Part shown: piece by piece, positions 58,292 through 64,000 of the stretch
How the letters are laid out: each line of letters starts with the position of its first letter
Numbering within the stretch: the stretch's first letter is position 1
DNA from: Candidatus Odyssella thessalonicensis L13
GTDB taxonomy: Bacteria > Pseudomonadota > Alphaproteobacteria > Paracaedibacterales > Paracaedibacteraceae
DNA length: 64,000 nt
Direction: 5' to 3'
NCBI RefSeq assembly: GCF_000190415.1
Contig: NZ_AEWF01000001.1
Coordinates: 248,001 to 312,000 of the forward strand
Program-made: the position numbers and the translations under genes
Notes under the pieces: generated by a model
What the model was told of the DNA's origin: nothing
The model's database searches: none
Seen by the model: only the letters and a program-made list of their open reading frames with translations

Positions 58292-60717
58292 TTATTGAGT
58301 CTGGCTTTCCTCTTTTTCCTCAGGATCATTGTTTAGATAGACAATACCGGCAGCAACATCTTTAATTATACGCTCATGAGCCAACTCTGCTAAAATTATA
58401 GCTTCCTGGACAGATTTTCCTTTACTGCGAGCAATTTTATAGTTAATTGCAAAATAATTTTTTTTGTCATTATCTTCTTGCTCTGCTTGTTGGAATATAA
58501 GTTGTTCACCTACCTCAATATTTTGTTCACCTTCGACGCCCATAATATAATAATAGCCAAGTAAGTACTTTATTTCGGAAGAAGAGGTTGTCTCAGCTTT
58601 GGCTTGTAGCCATTCGATTGCCATTTTAATATAGGGAGCATATCTCTCTTTTATACATTTATCATAGTTTGGCTGTGGCACTGATAATAAGTTTTCCTTA
58701 AAGATTCGGGCGAGTATAAGTCCATCTGTATCAGTTAACTGCTGCTCCGGAGTATTATAAGGTCTTATAATTGACTCTACCTCAGTGATCCATTTATTAT
58801 CGTAGTAGTCCATATCGGCAAAAAATTTCATCGCTTTTGGAAGATCTTGCTCTACACCTAGGCCATAATAATAAATTTTACCGAGAATTTCAGCAGGGTC
58901 CGTTCCGTGCTCTTCTCCATCATTTAAATACTTATTAAGCCAAGTGATCACTTCAGCAGAAAAATCTTCTTTTCTTTCAACCATTTCTTTAGCAACAGTT
59001 AGTATTTTTTGTGCCGTATCATATATTACTTCTGCCGGAGATTGGGCTGATATACGATTAGTATTTATGAGATTAACAATTTCTTTCTGTATAGTATTAG
59101 CTTTAATATAGTACAGAATCGCCTTTTTAAGGGAGTTCAAATTTCTCTCATTCAACCTACCCAGCTTTATACAGATTTCTTCTTGGCTTTTTAAGAAATT
59201 ATATTGAGGATACGAATAATTTCTTTTTAAAGCCTCACATTTTTGTAAAGCTTCCTCAAGTTTAGCTTGTGCTATTAAAGCATACTGTTTTATTAATTCT
59301 TCTTTCTCAGTAATAGTCTTATCAGCTTCTTCTATTTCAGTTAACTGTCCTACACTGATATTGGCAGCCATTTCATACGCTTCTAATTCGTTCCAACCTG
59401 CAGTAATAGCCTTCTCAATAATTTCTTGGCTTTTATTAAGCATCCTTAGAATCATTTGACTTTTAAGTTCGAGGCTACTTTTGTTTTTATGGTAGAATAT
59501 TCCGCGATTATGAAAGGTGCATGCTAATGCTTTTAACAACTTATATGAGAGCTCACCTTCTAACTGTTGATATAAATAGTTCTTGCCTTCTATAAATAAA
59601 GTAAAAATATGATCAGATATTGCTTCATTAAAAAAAGAGCTGTGGTAAATCAGTTTTTGGAAACGAGTACCGAATGTATTTAGTGATGGCGGACAGTTTT
59701 CTTCGCTAACTTCAAGTTGGTCTATAAATAAGACTTTAAGCATGATAGCAAACTCTCGGGCCCAAGAATTCTTATGATGAATGTGCAACTGATATTCATT
59801 CATAAAATTTCTTAAAAATTCATCCATAGTGATGATAACATTTGAATTATTGCCAAAAGTGCCAAGAGATATTTCAAGAGTTTTTTCAAGATATAGTCTA
59901 ACTTCTCTGTTTTTACTAGGATATGCTGTCTCAAAATAAGCACAAAGGTTAGCAAAGGCAGTGGCGTTAGTGCGGTAATAATATTTGCTTAATTGCTCTA
60001 ATTGTTGCAAGCTCTGTTTTTGTGATTCACTATAATCATCATAAGTACACTTTGATGTACACCTATATGTATTAAATGGTTTACGACTCATAGCTGCAAG
60101 CTGTGATAAAACATTTATCCACGTATGCCGAGAAATATAAGTTGTAAACCATGGCGTAGTATTAACAGCAAATAAAGGCTTGATATCAGAAGCAAATAAA
60201 GGCTCTTCATGATACATTTTCTTCTTAATATATTCTTCTACAAGACTGCGTTGAGCACGTCCTGTGCGTAGGAAGTTCCATAAGGTGCTTGAATCAAAAT
60301 TCGATACTTCCAGAATATTTAGCTGTACTTCTTTGGGAAGGCCATCATAAAACTCGAACCCAGATAATTTTTCCCCTTGAGTGGAGGCAACTAAACCAGT
60401 TGGATTCATCACCTGCTTTTGTTCACTTTCATCTAACTTCATTGGAGCAGAATTATTTTCCGCATCTTCAGTCTTATCGCGAGGCCGTTTTTTTCCGTTT
60501 CTGTTGAGGAAGAGGAGGATAAATCAATTTTCTCTCGCCCTCTTTTTTCCTCTTGCTGCACTTGTGAAGAGGCAGTGGAACTAGATAGATAAGTTCCGGG
60601 GATTAGCTCCTCACTCTTATGTGGCCATTCCATCGCCCCGGTGGTTTGCAGTGCGCAACCTATTAAGCATATGGATTTTATTGTATTCATTATCCTCATA
60701 ATTTGAGCCCTTTTCAT
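58292..60717 (-). pseudogene. Exported F-box/Sel1-type protein, split by a shift in an A7 run
   Basis: A leader ORF (60439-60717) holds a signal peptide (MNTIKSICLIGCALQTTGA; ATG 60717 or 60690) and a Ser/Glu-rich spacer. The body lies in another frame. The switch is an A7 run, the T7 at 60488-60494 on the plus strand. With eight A's the protein reads on as TETEKKRPRDKTEDAENNSA and then MKLDE, giving about 808 residues. An F-box-like domain sits at body residues 31-66, followed by VEEY, DIKPLF (86-91) and TPW (96-98), as in the gene at 6-977. Sel1-like repeats lie at the C-terminus (GKIYYYGLGVEQDLPKAMKF). KKRPRDK is a basic NLS-like cluster. The gene may be mutated, phase-variable, or rescued by transcriptional slippage. 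Confidence 0.75.
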
Positions 60718-61090
60718 TTATTGTAAACACTTATTCTTTGGTAGCTATAGGTCATTTAACTACCCGGTCCGACTATTTCAAGCTTATTTTTCACGTTTCT
60801 CTCTCCACTTATTAAAACTTCTTCCTATTATGTCTCTGCTCCGTATGTTACGAAGGTCGAGGTCAGAACAATAGTTGGGGTATCTTTTTTAGGGGATAGA
60901 GTTTTGTTAAGGTGGTTAAAAACTTATAAAATGGAAACATAGATAAATAGATAATTGGGCCCTCTTCGCTCTTATTACAGGTTTGAAAACAAATAATATA
61001 TTCTCGATTATAGCCAGAAGATTTTGCCATAAAAAAAGCGTGCTGATATTTCTAGCACGCTCTTCTTGCTTATCTAATAAACTTAGCCTA
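60718..61090. other. Intergenic region with the RipA-like gene's terminator
   Basis: It holds the terminator at 61031-61061 and presumably the promoter of the F-box/Sel1 gene near its left end. No other feature is seen; a 60-codon frame at 60916-61098 overlaps the terminator and is not counted. Confidence 0.4.
61031..61061 (-). terminator. Rho-independent terminator of the RipA-like gene
   Basis: On the minus strand AGCGTGCT pairs with AGCACGCT around a 9-base loop, followed by a run of seven T's (A7 at 61031-61037 on the plus strand). It lies about 30 bp past the stop at 61091. Confidence 0.88.
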
Positions 61091-61585
61091 TTAGGCAATA
61101 ATAAAATGTTTAAATATAAGCTGCGATAGAAGCAGAGTATACGCTACTAAGAAGATACTGGGGACCGATAACTCGGAAACGGTTAAAGTCCACTTCCCTT
61201 CCCGTTTGTTCAGATCACCATAAACCCGCTGAATAAACTTGACCGGTAAATATTTCTCTACTTCTAAAAGAAGCTCATAGCGGATTGCTAAACTGCGGCG
61301 AATATTATTTAAAAAGGTTATCCATGCTAGACAAAATAGATACCCCACTAAGAATAATGAAATTAGTAAAGCAACCTTGTTCACAGCCGCAACTTCCTCA
61401 ACAGTATTAACGTAAGATATACCTGAAATTGTGATACCATTTGCGGTTAGCCAGAAGGGATTAGATAACTCCCGAATGGTATTCAACTGACTAATAGAAT
61501 CAATGATCACTTTGTACTGTGAGGATAATTGTTCTCTGTCCTCTTTAGTTGGAGGAATGCCAATATTGATTGCATTATCTATCAT
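61091..61585 (-). CDS. RipA-like cytoplasmic-membrane protein
   Basis: The 164-residue protein has two main hydrophobic segments (about 70-95 and 140-160) around a cytoplasmic helical part. Segments YKVIIDSISQLNTIRELSNP and RYELLLEVEKYLPVKFIQRV resemble what I recall of the RipA family of octameric membrane proteins, named after a Francisella protein needed for growth in host cells. No catalytic motif is visible. The match is from memory and moderate. Confidence 0.6.
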   Translation of the reverse strand: MIDNAINIGIPPTKEDREQLSSQYKVIIDSISQLNTIRELSNPFWLTANGITISGISYVNTVEEVAAVNKVALLISLFLVGYLFCLAWITFLNNIRRSLAIRYELLLEVEKYLPVKFIQRVYGDLNKREGKWTLTVSELSVPSIFLVAYTLLLSQLIFKHFIIA

Positions 61586-61829
61586 CTCAATATACCTTTA
61601 TTTCTAGTTATATTAATTAATAAATATAATGGATTTTATATTTATTGTTAGGGGGAAAATATCTAATATTTTAATTCATCCTCTTTTGATAAACTTCTGA
61701 GTTAGTTTGTAAGAATTACTTGTTAAGGATCCCCGGCGTAGCTAAAGCTTTCAGCCTTTGTGATATAAAGAACCTAGACAGCGGTATCTTGCTAATAAAT
61801 CTGCTCCTATTCTGATTCAGAACTTTAAT

Positions 61830-62636
61830 TTAGAGGCTTGAGGTATAGCGAATAGGTTCCCTCTTCCTTAAGTGCTGTAGTATTGCATATGATGCTGCTG
61901 CCAGACTTAGATGTTTAACGGTGTGACCACTAATGAGATTGCCGGATAGAGCATAAATCTGGTGATCCAGAAATTCTGCAGCCCGGCCTAAGCTCATATA
62001 AGCAACAGCCCCCCACAGGTAACAGGTATGAGTATAGCGACTGGGCAACTTCCACAGCATTATGGGAATAATTAAAGATGGCAACAGTTGTACTAATCCA
62101 TAAAACCGTAAATCGCCGTGCTGATTCATCTCCGTATATTGCCAATAGATAACGCTTGCTGCCCCCAGAAGCATCAAAGGCACCAGCATTCTGTGGCCGA
62201 GCTGCGTGGTAACATGATCACCAATAATTGCGGCTTGAAATATCATTAATGCTATCGCTACCGGCAGTCTGTCCCAGAATAAAGTAAGATTATTAGGATT
62301 CCAATGGTAATAGGCGGAACCATATGCCCCCAGAATAAGCGCTAAGAAAAACAGCTTATGCATCCTTTTTTCTTTAGCATCCTTAAAGCCATGCATTGAG
62401 GACACATTCAGAAAAATAAGTCCCATAACGCCTACAATAAGAAATCCTAAATTCGAGAGAACATTATAAAAATAAGGAATATTGTAATAGGTTCTTTGAT
62501 CAGCAAAGTTATGGTAATCAAGGGGTTGAGAAATGGCTGGGCAAAAACAAAAAATCATAAGAGGAATTGCAATAACTAAAAGCATTATAAAGTAGTAAAC
62601 TTTCTTATAAGGGGAGATAATAAATCTTTCTTGCAT
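61830..62636 (-). CDS. Ceramidase-like (CREST superfamily) membrane protein
   Basis: The protein of 268 residues has seven hydrophobic helices. It shows the alkaline ceramidase/CREST layout with conserved polar residues: SNLGFLIVG in helix 2, YGSAYYHWNPNN with a likely zinc His, WDRLPVAIALM, and AAEFLDHQIYALSG with a later TVKHLSL His. Members are metal-dependent lipid amidases; the substrate here is unknown. ATG 62636 follows AAAGGAAAGAATC; the frame upstream to 62711 lacks a leader-like sequence. Confidence 0.78.
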   Translation of the reverse strand: MQERFIISPYKKVYYFIMLLVIAIPLMIFCFCPAISQPLDYHNFADQRTYYNIPYFYNVLSNLGFLIVGVMGLIFLNVSSMHGFKDAKEKRMHKLFFLALILGAYGSAYYHWNPNNLTLFWDRLPVAIALMIFQAAIIGDHVTTQLGHRMLVPLMLLGAASVIYWQYTEMNQHGDLRFYGLVQLLPSLIIPIMLWKLPSRYTHTCYLWGAVAYMSLGRAAEFLDHQIYALSGNLISGHTVKHLSLAAASYAILQHLRKREPIRYTSSL

Positions 62637-62971
62637 GATTCTTTCCTTTTTGAAAGATAGGTTTATAGGGTTAACCAGAGGAGAACACGCGCTATTCTGA
62701 TTGTTTTTCACTGATATGAGCGTGTTTGGGTTATTCCCCTCACATATTCCATGTTTCTTTGCTAAAAGCAGCTAGAATATGAGAGCAATTTTCTACAATT
62801 TAAAATGCCCGGCATTTATTTAAAAAATATAACTTTTACTTTTCGAGAAAAAATACGTACTTTTATCAATATACGCTTGTAAATAATCCACGCTTATATG
62901 TGTTTAACTATATTACGCTTTGAGACCCTAACCTATTTATAAAGGATTTTAATCTACATAAGGAAACTAGA

Positions 62972-64000
62972 ATGAAGAGTCTTTTTTGCTCGCTGCTCAG
63001 ACCCTGCTCTCTTTTCTTGCTGTCCCTTACAGGGTTAGCCATGGATAGTAGCCCAGAACATCTTCAGGTTCAAACTTGTAGGCAGGTTACTCCCTTCCCT
63101 GCTCCAGAACTATTCCAGTTTCCTTTTTTAAAAGGCTTAAGCGAGTGCTCTGTATCAGAACTTGACCCTAAATTAGAATACCTAGACGGCAGAGCAAAGC
63201 CTAAAACCCAAGCGGGGATCGCTGCAAAGATTGGTGGTAACTTACTCCAAGCTCAACGTGATTTTCTTGACGCGAGCACTCTTGGATCTGAAATAGCTAT
63301 GGTTCAGCTGGGTCATATGGCTGTTGCCCGAGAAGATTATAGTCAAGCATTCCATTGGTATAATCTTGCTCAGTACACCGCCTTCCTCAAGAGAGGAATT
63401 TGGTCTGAAGGTCCTGCTGCAATAGGAGGGTTTGAGGCAGTTAGCCATGACGATTCCTTATCAAATATATCTTACTTAAATTTAATGATGGCTTTCCAAA
63501 AATATAACTTTTCTAATTCTCCTCTTTCTGTTCCTATTTCTGTGAGAGCATTCTTTATACTCACTCCCTTTTTAACACAGAAAATTTTTTACCCGTCTCC
63601 TGAGATAAATGAAAGCTTTCTTAAGGGGTTGGCCCACCTTGCCGGACAGCCTCCTATTTGGGATAAATTGGGGAGGTTCTATGAAGAAAAAAGCTTAGGA
63701 GATAGATTGACGGATGAGGAGCGTTATCAAAGAGCTGCCAATTGTTTCTGGAATGCCAAAACTCCTGAAGCATGGCATGAGCTAGGCAATCTAATTAATG
63801 AGCACAAGATTCACTACACTGATGCTGGTGAACCTATTCTTGGGTTACAAAGAGTTATGCTTGCTGCTGACTGCTACCGAAGAGCTGGACTTCGTGAATC
63901 TTTTTTTAAATTAGCGATAAGAATTCATGACAAACAAATTCATCAAGATGAAAATAACCAACCCTTTATAGAGAAGGACCGCAATAAAGTCGAGGCGCGA
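62972..64000 (+). CDS. Exported TPR/Sel1-like repeat protein, 3' end outside the window
   Basis: The frame is open from ATG 62972 (after TAAGGAAACTAGA) through the last base, 343 codons without a stop, so the gene continues beyond the window. The N-terminus (MKSLFCSLLRPCSLFLLSLT) is a signal peptide. Helical repeat units are visible, such as MVQLGHMAVAREDYSQAFHW and WHELGNLINEHKIHY, resembling Sel1/TPR repeats. It is divergent from the ceramidase-like gene. No enzymatic domain is seen so far. Confidence 0.72.
   Translation, partial: MKSLFCSLLRPCSLFLLSLTGLAMDSSPEHLQVQTCRQVTPFPAPELFQFPFLKGLSECSVSELDPKLEYLDGRAKPKTQAGIAAKIGGNLLQAQRDFLDASTLGSEIAMVQLGHMAVAREDYSQAFHWYNLAQYTAFLKRGIWSEGPAAIGGFEAVSHDDSLSNISYLNLMMAFQKYNFSNSPLSVPISVRAFFILTPFLTQKIFYPSPEINESFLKGLAHLAGQPPIWDKLGRFYEEKSLGDRLTDEERYQRAANCFWNAKTPEAWHELGNLINEHKIHYTDAGEPILGLQRVMLAADCYRRAGLRESFFKLAIRIHDKQIHQDENNQPFIEKDRNKVEAR

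Noticed and set aside
1-64000. CRISPR arrays, rRNA genes, prophage or replication origin
   Set aside because: I looked for regularly spaced repeats, rRNA signatures, phage structural genes and DnaA-box clusters and saw none.

Overview
The window looks like a chromosome segment of a host-associated alphaproteobacterium, most likely in or near the Holosporales (Odyssella/Paracaedibacter-type symbionts of protists). The cell is Gram-negative (LpxB, LPS-type sugar genes, lipoprotein, AmiD-like amidase). Alphaproteobacterial signatures include a Usg-family protein, an NDUFS4-type complex I accessory subunit, the order rpmF-plsX-fabH, and a kinase-like gene paired with a two-helix membrane gene of a type I know from Rhodospirillales. 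The DNA is AT-rich between genes. Exported proteins with eukaryote-like domains are frequent (F-box, leucine-rich repeat, Sel1). Several genes are freshly broken, as expected for an eroding symbiont genome. The taxonomic call is inference from gene content only.

Layout. 0-3.4 kb: exported F-box-like and LRR proteins and a periplasmic amidase. 3.6-6.8 kb: dTDP-sugar genes (rfbA, rfbB, and a divergent sugar aminotransferase). 6.9-19.5 kb: accessory region with DUF4385, a secreted repeat protein, Hsp20, a secreted protein with a PD-(D/E)XK nuclease-like core, a frameshifted Bcr/CflA transporter, a ProQ/FinO RNA chaperone, an ABC-F ATPase, a broken DUF2608 gene, an AraC/GyrI-like regulator and a membrane-anchored retropepsin-like protease. 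19.7-32.4 kb: mostly housekeeping (fabH, plsX, rpmF, threonine dehydratase, an alpha/beta hydrolase with a decayed tandem copy, peroxiredoxin, yciI, uvrD, mraY, murF, rplY, pth). 32.6-35.9 kb: two paralogous small secreted proteins (one frameshifted), a glycine-zipper lipoprotein, rpsU, and a secreted permuted NlpC/P60-type hydrolase. 36-40.7 kb: rhlE, lpxB, trhO and a glycosyltransferase. 40.8-44.3 kb: membrane-anchored pseudokinase, its two-helix membrane partner, and a Sel1 protein. 45-50.4 kb: FKBP isomerase, nucleotidyltransferase, NDUFS4-like protein, tRNA-Pro, RNase D, tRNA-Leu, a DedA/YqaA-type membrane protein, DsbB, BioB, Usg. 50.5-54.3 kb: a HipBA-like pair with eroded kinase motifs, an exported F-box protein with basic NLS-like clusters, and a dead IS5-type element with visible terminal inverted repeats. 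54.7-58.1 kb: pheS-pheT. 58.3-64 kb: a frameshifted exported F-box/Sel1 protein, a RipA-like membrane protein, a ceramidase-like membrane protein, and the 5' part of a TPR/Sel1-like exported protein running off the window.

The most interesting theme is the exported, eukaryote-mimicking set. Two proteins at opposite ends of the window (starting near 6 and near 60717) share an F-box-like domain followed by the same spaced motif, DIxPLFxxxxTPW. A third F-box protein at 52-53 kb carries lysine/arginine clusters resembling nuclear localisation signals. A secreted protein at 9.6 kb has the active-site pattern of a PD-(D/E)XK nuclease. The broken genes (frameshifts at 12.38, about 32.74, 53.8 and 60.49 kb, a nonsense codon at 16.93 kb, and a decayed duplicate at 24.5 kb) show turnover in the accessory part. 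The one at 60.49 kb lies in a homopolymer, so it could instead be phase variation or transcriptional slippage.
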